This document shows, piece by piece, positions 5,668 to 14,945 of a stretch of 64,000 nucleotides of DNA. Under the pieces are notes generated by a model that searched no databases, was not told the origin of the DNA, and worked only from the letters and a program-made list of their open reading frames with translations. The DNA comes from Gammaproteobacteria bacterium. Lineage in GTDB: Bacteria; Pseudomonadota; Gammaproteobacteria; Steroidobacterales; Steroidobacteraceae. The stretch is from contig VGUH01000007.1 of assembly GCA_016874295.1 (NCBI GenBank), forward strand, positions 50,771 through 114,770. Direction: 5' to 3'. The stretch's first letter is position 1, and each line of letters begins with the position of its first letter. Made by a program: the position numbers and the translations under genes.

Positions 5668-6237
5668 TCAGATCCCCTCCGCCGCATTCTCCATCCATTC
5701 GTACAGCCACTGCGCCGCCGACCGGTCGACGAGGCACTCGAAGCGCTCGGAATTCACGCGCCGCACCACGACCGGCAATTGCGCGAGCCGCGTGCGTGCG
5801 CAGGCGGAATTACCGAACGTTTCCGCGGAAACGTCCAGGCCGCAGCCGCGCGCGAGCAAGGCGGCGGCCAGTGCCCCCTCGACGGCGATCGTGACGACGG
5901 AGTCCGAGACGTCGGTAACGGCATATGAGCGACGGCCGCAACCGCTGCGCACCGCCGGGACGAGATCAGGCGCATCGTGCAGTGCCGACTCGATGAGCCA
6001 AGTGTCCGGCGCGATGCGCATGAACACGGGATCGTCGCCTGACCAGGTGTTCATCGCGACGGGCAGTGGGCGCTCCGCAACGCGCAGCGCGGCGACGGTC
6101 TTTTGCGAGCGTGCGCCGAACTGCAGTCGCAGAACGGTGCGCAGCGGCAGGATCGAAAATCGGAGCGCGTCGGAGAACACGCGCCCGCCCGCCGGCAGGC
6201 CCGATTTCGCGAGCAGGACCGCGATCGGCTCAGGCAT
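5668..6237 (-). CDS. soxG: Sarcosine oxidase gamma subunit
   Basis: A 189-residue protein matching SoxG, the small structural subunit of heterotetrameric sarcosine oxidase. Recognisable parts are PLRTVLRLQFGARSQKTVAALRVAERPLPVAMNTW, the PDTWLIESA region and the C-terminal RVNSERFECLVDRSAAQWLYEWM. It closes the soxB-soxA-soxG run on the minus strand and overlaps the end of soxA by 8 bases. It resembles the C-terminal folate-binding half of the alpha subunit in fold, as known for the family. Confidence 0.9.
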   Translation of the reverse strand: MPEPIAVLLAKSGLPAGGRVFSDALRFSILPLRTVLRLQFGARSQKTVAALRVAERPLPVAMNTWSGDDPVFMRIAPDTWLIESALHDAPDLVPAVRSGCGRRSYAVTDVSDSVVTIAVEGALAAALLARGCGLDVSAETFGNSACARTRLAQLPVVVRRVNSERFECLVDRSAAQWLYEWMENAAEGI

Positions 6238-9163
6238 GGAGGCGCTTGCCCTCCGGGTCGAGGAACATCGGCGCGACGACGGTCGCCTCGCCGCTGCGCC
6301 CGAGATCGTGCACCGCCACCGACTGGCCGAGCCGCGCCCGCCCGCCGCGCAGCATCGCGAGCGCGATCGGGCGGCCGAGCGCGGGCGAGTGCCCCGCGGA
6401 CGTCACCCAGCCATCGCTGCCCTCCGTGGTGCCGGGCAGGCGCAGGTGCGCGCCGGCCACGAGCAGTCGCCCGTCGGCCGGCGCGAGGCCGACCAGCTGC
6501 AACCGGTCATTACGCAGGTTGTCGGGCCGAACCAGCGAACGCCTGCCGATGAAGTAGTTTTTCTTCCTTGCGGCAATCTCGCCCCAGCCGACGTCGGCGG
6601 GCGTCGTCGTGCCGTCGGTGTCGGCACCGACGTGCAGGTAGCCCTTCTCGAGACGCAGCAGGAGCACGGTCTCCACGCCGTAGGGCGTGACGCCGAAATC
6701 CGCGCCGGCCTTCAAGAGCTCCGCCCACAGCATCGCCCCGTAGCGCGCGGGAACGTTGAGTTCATAGCCGAGCTCGCCGGAGAAGCTGACGCGATACAGG
6801 CGGGCTGGCACGCCCGCAAGCCGGCCCTGGCGCAGGCTCATGTGCGGCATCGAGCGCCAGTCGAAGGCGATGTCGGTGCGGAAGCGCGCGAGCAGCTGCC
6901 GCGCACGCGGGCCGGCAATAGCATAGGTGGCCCACTGCGTGGTCACCGGCGTGACGAACACCTCGAGATCCGGCCACTCGCACTGCCGCCATTCCTCGAG
7001 CCAGGCCGCGATCCGCGAGGTGCCGCCGCTGGTCGTGGTGACGAGGAAGTGCTCGCGCCCCAGCCGTGCGACGGTGCCGTCGTCGATGATGACGCCGTTC
7101 TCGTTGAGCATGAGACCGTAGCGGACGCGGCCTTCCTCGAGCTTCGCAACGCTGTTGACGTAGAAACGGTCCAGGAACTTCGCCGCGTCCGGGCCCGCTA
7201 CCTCGATCTTGCCGAGCGTCGAGGCATCGAACAGGCCGACGCCGGAGCGCACGGCCGAGGCCTCGCGCTGCACCGCCTGTTCGGGCGTCTCGCCCTTGCG
7301 CGGATAGCAGGCTGGGCGCATCCAGCCGCCGGCCTCCCACCAGTGCGCACCGAGCGCGTCGTGCTCGGCGTGCGCGGGCAGGAGCCGCTTCGGCAGGTAG
7401 CGCGCGCCGGTCTGGCGGCCAGCCAGGGCGCCGAGGGTCACCGGCGAGTAGGGCGGACGGAAAGTCGTCGTGCCGACCTCGGCGGCGCTGCGCGCCGTCA
7501 TCTCCGCGACCGCCAGGATCGCGTTCAGGTTGCTGGTCTTGCCCTGGTCCACCGCCATGCCGCAGGTCGTGTAGCGCTTCAGGTGCTCGATGTGCTCGTA
7601 GCCTTCCTGGAGCGCGATCTGCGCGTCGGCGACCGTCACGTCGTGCTGGTAGTCGAGCCACTGGCGCCCGGCGCCGGAGTCCGCCGCGCGCGGCAACGAG
7701 CCGACTTCCGCGGAAAGCGTCGCTTCCTGCACCGTGGGGCGGGCGACGAGCAACTCGTCGGGCCGGCCCGCATACGCCAGCACTTGGCGCACGGCGGCCA
7801 TTGCGTCTGCGAATGCCGCGTCGAGCGTGATCGCGCCGTTCACCGAGCCGACGGCGAGCAGCGGCGGGCGCGGATCTTCGGGCCGGAAGGCACACGAGGC
7901 CTCGTCCCAGCCAAGCGGCGCGCGCGCATGCGACCAGAGGTGCACGGCGGGCTGCCAGCCCGCGGACACGCCGAGCGCATCGCAGGCGATCTCCTCGCCG
8001 GAACCGAGTATCACGCGCTCGAGCCGCTTGCGTCCGAACGCCCTCACGACGCTCGTGCCTGCGCGCACCTCGACTCGCTGCGCGCGCAGCCACCGGGCGA
8101 GATCGGCGGGGGACTCGCTGCGGCTGTCCACGACCAGCCTGACCGGTGCGCCCGCGGCAATGAGGTCGAGCGCCGCGAGATAGGCGGAGTCGTTGTTCGT
8201 GGCGAGCACGATCTCGCGCCCGGCGGCGACGCCGAAGCGGTTGGCGTACTGACGGATGGCGCCCGCGAGCATCACGCCCGGCAGGTCGTTCTGCTCGAAG
8301 ACCAGCGGTTGCTCGATCGCGCCGGTCGCGAGCAGTGTCTGTTTCGCGTGCACGCGCCAGTAGCGCTGGCGCACGGCGCTCGGCGCATTGCCGAGGTCCA
8401 CGCGTTGCAACAGCCCGGCCATGCCGTGGTCGTACAGGCCGAAGCAGGTGGTCGCCGTGAGCAGGGTGACATTGCGCGACGGCGCGAGTTCGCCGAGCAG
8501 GCTCGCGAGCCACACCGTGACCGGCGCGTCGTTGATGAGCGTGTTGGTCGCGAGCAGACGTCCGCCGCACTCGGAGTCCTGCTCGGCGACGATGACCGTG
8601 AGCCCGGCGCGCGCGGCGACCTGGGCGGCGAGCAGGCCCGCCGGTCCGCCGCCGACCACGAGCAGGTCGCAGTGCGCATTGACGGCGTCGTAACGCGCGG
8701 GATCGCGCTCGCGCGGCGGCTTCGCGATGCCGGCCGTGCGGCGAATCCGGCGTTCCCAGAAATCCCAGGACGGCCACTTGAAGGTCTTGTTGTAGAAACC
8801 GGCGTGCCACAGGCCCGATGTGCGGTCGAGCACGCGCGCAAGATCGAAGTTGACGCCCGGCCAGGCGTTCTGCGCGCGCACCTCGAGCCCGTCGCGCACC
8901 GGAACCATGGTCGCGCGGGCGGAGGGCTCGAGCTCGGCGCCGCGGCCGAGCGTGACGAGCGCGTTCGGCTCCTCGGAGCCGATGGAGAACACGCCGCGCG
9001 GCCGGTGCAGCTTCATGCTGCGGCCGACGATCGGAATGTCATTCGCGATGAGTGCCGATGCGACAGTGTCGCCCGCGAACGCAGCGAGCTTGCGGCCGTT
9101 CCAGCGGAAGTGGATTGCCTGCGAGCGGTCGATGTGCCCGCCCTTGTCGAGCCGGTAGCCCAT
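6230..9163 (-). CDS. soxA: Sarcosine oxidase alpha subunit
   Basis: The 977-residue protein has the family's full length. Layout: N-terminal 2Fe-2S-like/ferredoxin-fold part (residues 1-100, IHFRWNGRKLAAFAGDTVASALIAN), the NAD-binding Rossmann domain with VVGGGPAGLLAAQVAARAG at about 170, the conserved GKTSNLNAILAVAEMTARSAAEVGTTTFRPPYSP segment near 540, and a C-terminal aminomethyltransferase-like (GCV_T) tetrahydrofolate domain from about 600 (WWEAGGWMRPACYPR ... FDASTLGKIEV). With SoxB, SoxD and SoxG it oxidatively demethylates sarcosine to glycine, passing the methyl to tetrahydrofolate. Its ATG overlaps the soxB stop by one base. Confidence 0.95.
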   Translation of the reverse strand: MGYRLDKGGHIDRSQAIHFRWNGRKLAAFAGDTVASALIANDIPIVGRSMKLHRPRGVFSIGSEEPNALVTLGRGAELEPSARATMVPVRDGLEVRAQNAWPGVNFDLARVLDRTSGLWHAGFYNKTFKWPSWDFWERRIRRTAGIAKPPRERDPARYDAVNAHCDLLVVGGGPAGLLAAQVAARAGLTVIVAEQDSECGGRLLATNTLINDAPVTVWLASLLGELAPSRNVTLLTATTCFGLYDHGMAGLLQRVDLGNAPSAVRQRYWRVHAKQTLLATGAIEQPLVFEQNDLPGVMLAGAIRQYANRFGVAAGREIVLATNNDSAYLAALDLIAAGAPVRLVVDSRSESPADLARWLRAQRVEVRAGTSVVRAFGRKRLERVILGSGEEIACDALGVSAGWQPAVHLWSHARAPLGWDEASCAFRPEDPRPPLLAVGSVNGAITLDAAFADAMAAVRQVLAYAGRPDELLVARPTVQEATLSAEVGSLPRAADSGAGRQWLDYQHDVTVADAQIALQEGYEHIEHLKRYTTCGMAVDQGKTSNLNAILAVAEMTARSAAEVGTTTFRPPYSPVTLGALAGRQTGARYLPKRLLPAHAEHDALGAHWWEAGGWMRPACYPRKGETPEQAVQREASAVRSGVGLFDASTLGKIEVAGPDAAKFLDRFYVNSVAKLEEGRVRYGLMLNENGVIIDDGTVARLGREHFLVTTTSGGTSRIAAWLEEWRQCEWPDLEVFVTPVTTQWATYAIAGPRARQLLARFRTDIAFDWRSMPHMSLRQGRLAGVPARLYRVSFSGELGYELNVPARYGAMLWAELLKAGADFGVTPYGVETVLLLRLEKGYLHVGADTDGTTTPADVGWGEIAARKKNYFIGRRSLVRPDNLRNDRLQLVGLAPADGRLLVAGAHLRLPGTTEGSDGWVTSAGHSPALGRPIALAMLRGGRARLGQSVAVHDLGRSGEATVVAPMFLDPEGKRLHA

Positions 9164-10410
9164 CAGTGCGCGACGCCCGAGGCGGCGCCCTCATCGACCA
9201 GCGCGCCGGTGGTGAACCGCTCGAGACCGAAGGCGCGGATCATCTCGTGCGGTTCGCCGTTGGCGAGCGTCCAGGCCATGGTTTCGCCGCCGGCGGGAAT
9301 CGCCTTGTAGCCGCCGGTGCCCCAGCCGGCGCTGATGAACAGGTCCTTGACCGGCGTCTTGCCCATGATCGGGCTGGTGTCGGGCGTAATGTCCGTGACG
9401 CCGGCCCACTGGCGCATGACGCGCAGGCGCGAGAGACAGGGGAACAGCTCGACCGCCGCCTGCGCGTTCGCCTCGAACACGGGCAGGCCGCCGCGTTGCG
9501 CGTAGGAGGCGAACACGTCCGTGCCGCCGCCGATGACGATCTCGCCACGGGCGGTCTGGCTGACGTAGACGTGGATCCCGGCGGAGGCGAGCACGTGCGC
9601 GATGAGCGGCTTCACGGGCTCGGTCACCATCGCCTGCAGGCAGGTGCTCTGGATCGGCAGCCTGAGGCCTGCCTTGCGCGCGAGTTCGCTCGAGTGGCCG
9701 GCGACCGCGATCATCACACGCGAAGCGGCGACCGGGCCCTGGGTCGTCTCGACGCCGCGCACGCGGCCGCCCTCGATCCTGAAGCCCGTGACCTCGCAAC
9801 CCTGGACGATGTCGACGCCGAGCGCGCCCGCGGCGCGCGCGAAGCCCCAGACGACGCCGTCGTGGCGCGCGATGCCGCCGCGCCACTGCACGGCGGCACC
9901 CTCGATGGGGATCCGGCAGTCGAGATTCAGCGTCGGCTCGAGCTTCGCGAGCTCGCTCGCGGTGACGATCTCCGCGTCGACGCCGTTCATGCGGATCGCG
10001 TTGACGGTGCGCCGCGCGAGTTCCATCTCGTGCGGGCTGTGCGCGAGCGAGATCTTGCCGCGCTGGCTCAGCATGATGTTGTAGTTGAGCTCGCGGGACA
10101 GGCCTTCGTAGAGCTGCAGCGAACGGTCGAAGAACTTCGAGCTCGCGAGGTGGTAGTAATCGGAGCGCACGACCTGGGTGTTGCGGCCGGAGTTGCCCTG
10201 GCCGATCGCGCCGCGCTCGAGCACTGCGACGCTGCGCAGGCCGTGCTCTTTCGCGAGGAAGTACGCGGTCGCGAGGCCGTGGCCGCCGCCGCCGATGATC
10301 ACCACTTCGTATGCGTTCCTGAGCGTCGGGCGGCACAGCGCGCGCGACCACGGGCGCCGGGCGTTGACCGCGTGGCGCACGAGGGAAAAGAATGAATAGC
10401 GCTCGGTCAT
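9163..10410 (-). CDS. soxB: Sarcosine oxidase beta subunit
   Basis: A 415-residue FAD enzyme beginning MTERYSFFSLVRHAV, the usual SoxB opening. The dinucleotide-binding motif VVIIGGGGHGLATAYFLAKEHG lies at about residue 35, and GGIARHDGVVWGFARA near 170 carries the His that in characterised SoxB covalently binds FMN. The C-terminal GWGTGGYKAIPAGGETMAW is typical. An ATG upstream at 10485 exists but would run into soxD on the other strand and is not family sequence. It heads soxBAG; soxD lies divergently only 22 bp away. Confidence 0.95.
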   Translation of the reverse strand: MTERYSFFSLVRHAVNARRPWSRALCRPTLRNAYEVVIIGGGGHGLATAYFLAKEHGLRSVAVLERGAIGQGNSGRNTQVVRSDYYHLASSKFFDRSLQLYEGLSRELNYNIMLSQRGKISLAHSPHEMELARRTVNAIRMNGVDAEIVTASELAKLEPTLNLDCRIPIEGAAVQWRGGIARHDGVVWGFARAAGALGVDIVQGCEVTGFRIEGGRVRGVETTQGPVAASRVMIAVAGHSSELARKAGLRLPIQSTCLQAMVTEPVKPLIAHVLASAGIHVYVSQTARGEIVIGGGTDVFASYAQRGGLPVFEANAQAAVELFPCLSRLRVMRQWAGVTDITPDTSPIMGKTPVKDLFISAGWGTGGYKAIPAGGETMAWTLANGEPHEMIRAFGLERFTTGALVDEGAASGVAH

Positions 10411-10432
10411 CCGAATCGTGGAATCATAGAGC

Positions 10433-10696
10433 ATGCTCAGGATCGAATGCCCCTTCTGCGGGCTGCGGGACGAGCCGGAATTCACTTACGGCGGCGAGTC
10501 GCAGGTGACGCGGCCGCCGGCGGGTGCGGGCGATGCCGAGTGGGGCGAGTACCTGTTTTACCGCGAGAACGCGAAGGGCGAGCAGGCCGAGCGCTGGTGC
10601 CACAGCTTCGGCTGCGGGCAATGGTTCAACGTGCTGCGCAACACCGCCACGCACGAGATCCTCGCCACCTGGGCCATGGGCGCTACGCGGGGCTGA
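10433..10696 (+). CDS. soxD: Sarcosine oxidase delta subunit, divergent from soxB
   Basis: An 87-residue zinc-binding subunit: MLRIECPFCGLRDEPEFTYGGE (CxxC at residues 6 and 9) and RWCHSFGCGQWFNVLRN with the further Cys/His ligands. It is complete at the family's usual length. In known operons soxD lies between soxB and soxA on the same strand; here it is on the plus strand with its ATG 22 bp from the soxB ATG, so it must be transcribed separately. Confidence 0.92.
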   Translation: MLRIECPFCGLRDEPEFTYGGESQVTRPPAGAGDAEWGEYLFYRENAKGEQAERWCHSFGCGQWFNVLRNTATHEILATWAMGATRG

Positions 10697-10770
10697 CGCG
10701 CGCGATGCGGCTGGTCCCCCCGCTCATGAGCGGGCGGGGACGGCGGGTCCGGCCGGGACTCCGGGCGGCG

Positions 10771-10968
10771 TTACGGAGGATCGAGCGGCGAGGCAGGCGC
10801 CGATGCGACTGCCGGCTGGCCGTTCAGGAGGTCTTTCCAGGCCAGCTCGTGGCCCTTGCGCTTGCCCTTCGGGACGAGCTTCAGCCCCTCCGGGGAGATC
10901 GTCAGGGTGTACGGCTCCCCGTTCACGGGAAACTCGCGGCGCAGGGGTTTTTCCAGCTTCGTTGCCAT
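10771..10968 (-). CDS. Small conserved protein, unknown function
   Basis: A 65-residue basic protein beginning MATKLEKPLRREFPVNGEPYTLTISPEGLKLVPKGKRKGHELAWKDLL, with a proline/alanine-rich tail. Short proteins with this pattern occur in several proteobacteria and I recall no function. A longer start at 11043 would run back through the region upstream of glmU and is not favoured. It is convergent with soxD and divergent from glmU. Confidence 0.6.
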   Translation of the reverse strand: MATKLEKPLRREFPVNGEPYTLTISPEGLKLVPKGKRKGHELAWKDLLNGQPAVASAPASPLDPP

Positions 10969-11062
10969 GTTCTTGGACCGCCTTGTTGACTGTGGGGTGG
11001 GCGCGCTGCCGTTGGTATAGCACCCTTGTGCGCGAAGCGGCAAATCGCGTCAAATCCGGTCG

Positions 11063-12430
11063 ATGCCCCTTTCCGTCGTGATCCTGGCCGCCGGCCAGGG
11101 CAAGCGCATGAAGAGCGAGCTGCCGAAGGTGCTGCAGCCGCTCGCCGGCCGGCCGCTGCTGGCGCACGTCGTCGCCACGGCGCGCGCGCTCGGTCCCGAG
11201 GCGATCCACGTCGTCCATGGTCACGGCGCCGGCGAGGTGCGCGCGGCGATCGCCGGCGGCGACATCCGCTGGGCGCTGCAGGCGGAGCAGAAGGGCACCG
11301 GGCACGCGGTCGCGCAGGCGATGCCGGGCGTGCCGGACGGGCACGCGGTGCTCGTGCTGTACGGCGACGTGCCCCTGATCCGCGCCGGGACGCTGCGCGA
11401 CCTCGTCGCGCGCGCCGGCCCGAAGTCGCTCGCGCTGCTCTCCGCGCGGCTGGCGGATCCTGCGGGCTATGGCCGCGTGGTGCGCGACGCGAGCGGGCTC
11501 GTCACGCGCGTCGTCGAGGAGCGCGACGCGAGTCCCGCGGAGCGCGCGATTGCAGAAATCAATACCGGCGTGCTCGCAGCGCCCGCGGCGCGGCTGCGCG
11601 GCTGGCTCGGCGCGCTCAGGGCCGACAACGCGCAGGGGGAGTATTATCTGACCGACTGCATACGCGCCGCGGTGCAGGACGGCTGCGCAGTCGAGGCGGT
11701 CGTTGCGGCGACGCCCGCGGAGGTGCTCGGGGTGAACGACAAGGTCCAGCTCGCCGAGGCGGAGGCCGCGCACCGCGCGAACCGCGCGGCGGAGCTGATG
11801 CGCGCCGGGGTGACGGTCGTCGACCCGACGCGCCTCGACGTGCGCGGCGAGGTCGCCTGCGGCCGCGACGTCGTGCTCGACGTCAACGTGATCCTGGAAG
11901 GCAAGGTGCGTCTCGGCGATCGCGTGAAGGTCGGCGCGAACTGCGTGCTGCGCGACTGCGAGATCGGCGACGACAGCGTCGTGCAGCTCAACAGCCTGGT
12001 GGAGGGCTCGGTCGCCGGCAGGCACTGCGTGATCGGGCCCTTCGCGCGGCTGCGGCCCGGCAACCGGCTGGCGGACGGCGTGCACGTCGGCAACTTCGTC
12101 GAGGTGAAGAACAGCGAACTTGGGGCCGGCAGCAAGGCGAACCATCTGACATATCTCGGCGACTCTACGGTCGGCGCGCAGGTCAACGTCGGTGCCGGCA
12201 CCGTGACCTGCAACTACGACGGCGCGAACAAGCATCGCACGACCATCGGCGACGGCGCGTTCATCGGCTCGGGCACGATGCTGGTGGCGCCGGTCTCGGT
12301 CGGCGAGGGCGCGACCATCGGCGCCGGGTCTACGATCACCAAGCCCGCGCCCGCGGGCAAGCTCACCGTCGAGCGCAGCCGCCAGGTGACGGTCGCGGGC
12401 TGGAAGCGCCCGGAGAAAGCGCCGAAATAG
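11063..12430 (+). CDS. glmU: Bifunctional GlcNAc-1-P uridyltransferase / GlcN-1-P acetyltransferase
   Basis: At 455 residues the protein is full length for GlmU, which acetylates glucosamine-1-phosphate and couples it to UTP to give UDP-GlcNAc for peptidoglycan and LPS. The N-terminal pyrophosphorylase domain shows LAAGQGKRMKSELPKVL (7-23) and VLYGDVPLI (about 100). The C-terminal left-handed beta-helix shows the hexapeptide repeats and NFVEVKNSELG...KANHLTYLGD...GAGTVTCNYDGANKHRT with the acetyltransferase residues. It precedes glmS by 18 bp, placing two successive steps of the pathway in one operon. Confidence 0.97.
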   Translation: MPLSVVILAAGQGKRMKSELPKVLQPLAGRPLLAHVVATARALGPEAIHVVHGHGAGEVRAAIAGGDIRWALQAEQKGTGHAVAQAMPGVPDGHAVLVLYGDVPLIRAGTLRDLVARAGPKSLALLSARLADPAGYGRVVRDASGLVTRVVEERDASPAERAIAEINTGVLAAPAARLRGWLGALRADNAQGEYYLTDCIRAAVQDGCAVEAVVAATPAEVLGVNDKVQLAEAEAAHRANRAAELMRAGVTVVDPTRLDVRGEVACGRDVVLDVNVILEGKVRLGDRVKVGANCVLRDCEIGDDSVVQLNSLVEGSVAGRHCVIGPFARLRPGNRLADGVHVGNFVEVKNSELGAGSKANHLTYLGDSTVGAQVNVGAGTVTCNYDGANKHRTTIGDGAFIGSGTMLVAPVSVGEGATIGAGSTITKPAPAGKLTVERSRQVTVAGWKRPEKAPK

Positions 12431-12448
12431 GATTAGAATGTCCGCCTC

Positions 12449-14284
12449 ATGTGCGGCATCGTCGGAGCGGTCGCTGACCGGGACGTCGTCCCGATCCTGA
12501 TCGAGGGCCTCAAGCGCCTCGAGTACCGCGGATACGACTCGGCCGGGGTCGCGGTGCTGAACGGCGGCTCGCAGGTCTCGCGGCTGCGCGCGGTCGGCAA
12601 GGTCGCCCGGCTCAGCGAAGCGCTCGCCGCCCAGCCCACCTCCGGCCACCTCGGCATCGCGCACACGCGCTGGGCCACGCACGGCGTGCCGAGCGAGCGC
12701 AACGCCCATCCGCACATCTCGCGCGACGGCGTCGCGATCGTGCACAACGGCATCATCGAGAACCACGAGGAGCTGCGCGCGGAGCTCGAGCAGGCGGGCT
12801 ACCAGTTCAGCTCGGAGACCGACACCGAGGTCATCGCGCACCGGATCCACTTCCACCTCGGCGGCAGCCGCGACCTGTTCAAGGCCGTGCAGAAGACCGT
12901 CGCGGAATTGCGCGGCGCCTACGCGCTGGCGGTGATATGGGGCCAGGACCCGGACTGCATCGTGCTCGCGCGCGCTGGCTGCCCGCTGCTGATCGGCCTC
13001 GGCGAGAAGGAGAACTTCATCGCCTCGGACATCGCGGCGCTGCTGCCCGTGACGCGCACCTTCGTCATCCTCGAGGAGGGCGACGTCGCCTGCATCCGCC
13101 GCAAGAGCATCGAGATCGTTGATTCGGACGGCCGGCGCGTCGAGCGCAAGCCCTACGTCTCGGAGCAGACCTCCGAGGCGGTCGAGAAGGGCACCTACGC
13201 CCACTTCATGCTCAAGGAGATCCGCGAGCAGCCGCGCGCGGTCGCGCAGACGCTGCAGGAACGGGTCGCCGGCGGGCGGCTGCTGGCGCAGGCCTTCGGG
13301 CCGGCGGCGACCGAGGTGTTCGGGCGGCTCGCCTCGGTGCACATCGTCGCCTGCGGCACGAGCTACCACGCCGGCATCGTCGCGCGCTATTTCATCGAGC
13401 AGCTGTGCCGCGTGCCCTGCCGGGTCGAGATCGCGAGCGAATTCCGCTACCGCGACCCGGTGGTGCCGGCGAACTCGCTGTTCGTGTCGATCTCGCAGTC
13501 GGGCGAGACTGCGGACACGCTCGCGGCGCTCAGGCTCGCGCGCAAGGCGGGGTTCCTGTCGACGCTCGCGATCTGCAACGTGCCGGAGAGCTCGCTGGTG
13601 CGGGAGTCGGAGCTGGCGCTCCTGACGCGCGCGGGCCCTGAGATCGGCGTCGCCTCGACCAAGGCGTTCACCACCCAGCTCGCCGCGCTCGGCCTGCTGG
13701 TGATCGCGATCGGCAAGCACCACGGCCTCGCCCCGGAGCGCGAGAAGACGCTGGTGCAGCGGCTGCTCGAGCTGCCGCACATGCTGGAGCAGACGTTCGC
13801 GCTCGACGACGAGGTGCGCGCGCTCGCGAGCAAGATCGAACTGAAGCACCACGCGCTGTTCCTCGGCCGCGGTGCGCTGTTCCCTATCGCGATGGAGGGG
13901 GCGCTGAAGCTCAAGGAGATCTCCTACATTCACGCCGAGGCCTACGCCGCGGGCGAGCTGAAGCACGGGCCGCTCGCGCTCGTGGATGCGGACATGCCGG
14001 TGATCGCGGTCGCGCCGAACAACGACCTGCTCGAGAAGGTGAAGTCGAACCTGCAGGAAGTGCGGGCGCGCGGCGGGATGCTGTACGTGTTCGCGGACCC
14101 GGAGTCCGGGATCGAGCCCTCGGACGGCGTCGAGGTGATCTCCATGCCGCGCCACGTGAGCTACTTCCAGGCGCCGGCGGTGTATACCGTGCCGCTGCAG
14201 CTGCTCGCGTATCACGCGGCCGTGCTGAAGGGCACGGACGTCGACCAGCCGCGCAACCTCGCCAAGAGCGTCACGGTGGAATGA
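12449..14284 (+). CDS. glmS: Glutamine-fructose-6-phosphate aminotransferase
   Basis: A 611-residue enzyme making glucosamine-6-phosphate from fructose-6-phosphate and glutamine. The nucleophile Cys follows the initiator Met ([12 protein letters not shown]). The glutaminase domain covers residues 1-240 ([27 protein letters not shown]). Two SIS sugar-isomerase domains follow ([33 protein letters not shown]) and the tail is the family's [13 protein letters not shown]. The TGA stop overlaps a palindromic repeat at 14284-14324. Confidence 0.97.
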   Translation: MCGIVGAVADRDVVPILIEGLKRLEYRGYDSAGVAVLNGGSQVSRLRAVGKVARLSEALAAQPTSGHLGIAHTRWATHGVPSERNAHPHISRDGVAIVHNGIIENHEELRAELEQAGYQFSSETDTEVIAHRIHFHLGGSRDLFKAVQKTVAELRGAYALAVIWGQDPDCIVLARAGCPLLIGLGEKENFIASDIAALLPVTRTFVILEEGDVACIRRKSIEIVDSDGRRVERKPYVSEQTSEAVEKGTYAHFMLKEIREQPRAVAQTLQERVAGGRLLAQAFGPAATEVFGRLASVHIVACGTSYHAGIVARYFIEQLCRVPCRVEIASEFRYRDPVVPANSLFVSISQSGETADTLAALRLARKAGFLSTLAICNVPESSLVRESELALLTRAGPEIGVASTKAFTTQLAALGLLVIAIGKHHGLAPEREKTLVQRLLELPHMLEQTFALDDEVRALASKIELKHHALFLGRGALFPIAMEGALKLKEISYIHAEAYAAGELKHGPLALVDADMPVIAVAPNNDLLEKVKSNLQEVRARGGMLYVFADPESGIEPSDGVEVISMPRHVSYFQAPAVYTVPLQLLAYHAAVLKGTDVDQPRNLAKSVTVE

Positions 14285-14324
14285 AGGGGACGCGCCCCTT
14301 CAACATGAAGGGGCGCGTCCCCTT
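14284..14324. repeat. Inverted pair of REP-like palindromes
   Basis: AAGGGGACGCGCCCCTTCA (14284-14302) and its exact reverse complement (14306-14324) are separated by three bases, giving 19-bp perfect arms. Each unit is itself a short hairpin (AAGGGG-ACGCG-CCCCTT). Related units occur at 20667, 23697, 39894, 50325, 55820 and 56011. Confidence 0.85.
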
Positions 14325-14910
14325 CGTTCCATTTGACGCGAAGTTCTACCGTCGCTACTACCTCAACCCCGCTACCCGCGTAGCCTCGCGTGCCGATGCG
14401 CTGAAACTCGGCCGCTTCTTCTGCGCCTTCGTCGACTACCTCGGCTTCACGGTCAGGCGGGTGCTAGACGCCGGTTGCGTGCTCGGTCATCTGCGTCCCG
14501 CCGTGCGCGAGTTCTTTCCGAGGGCCCGTTACATTGGACTCGAGACCAGCGACTACCTCTGCCGGCGCCATGGCTGGGTGCAGGCGAGCGTCGCGGACTA
14601 CGCACCGAGAAAGCCCTTCGACCTCGTCATCTGTCACGACGTCCTGCAGTACCTGGAAGACGATCGCGTCGCTTCCCGGGCGCTCCGGAACCTGGGGCGC
14701 CTCTGTCGCGGCGTGCTCTATTTAAGCGTCCTGACGGCCGAGGACTGGCGCCGCAACGCCGACCGCGCGCGTACCGACTCCGGCGTCCGGCTGCGTCCGG
14801 CAGCCTGGTACCAGACCCGGCTCCTGCGGCAGTTCCGGCCGGTTGGCGGGGGTCTCCTGGTCCGCCGTGGCTACGAACCCCTGCTCTGGGAGCTGGAGCG
14901 CCCGTGGTAG
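14305..14910 (+). CDS. Class I SAM-dependent methyltransferase
   Basis: About 201 residues. The SAM-binding motif I is VLDAGCVLGHLRPAVREFF, followed by the acidic strand end YIGLETSDYLCRRHGW, motif WVQASVADYAP, and LVICHDVLQYLEDD, which is the post-motif typical of small-molecule methyltransferases. Family members usually begin close to PFDAKFYRRYYLNP; here that point is preceded by the palindromic repeat, so the available starts (ATG 14281 overlapping the glmS stop, or ATG 14305) both encode repeat-derived residues (KGRVPFV). Substrate unknown. Confidence 0.75.
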   Translation: MKGRVPFVPFDAKFYRRYYLNPATRVASRADALKLGRFFCAFVDYLGFTVRRVLDAGCVLGHLRPAVREFFPRARYIGLETSDYLCRRHGWVQASVADYAPRKPFDLVICHDVLQYLEDDRVASRALRNLGRLCRGVLYLSVLTAEDWRRNADRARTDSGVRLRPAAWYQTRLLRQFRPVGGGLLVRRGYEPLLWELERPW

Positions 14911-14945
14911 AATCCACGCCGGATCAACCTGGGGAGAAATCGACG

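Noticed and set aside
5600..9310. Open frame of 1236 codons on the plus strand
   Set aside because: It is antisense to soxG, soxA and part of soxB; its Arg/Ala-rich sequence is typical of high-GC shadow frames.
10724..14215. Open frame of 1163 codons on the minus strand
   Set aside because: Antisense to glmU and glmS, with low-complexity composition and no domain.
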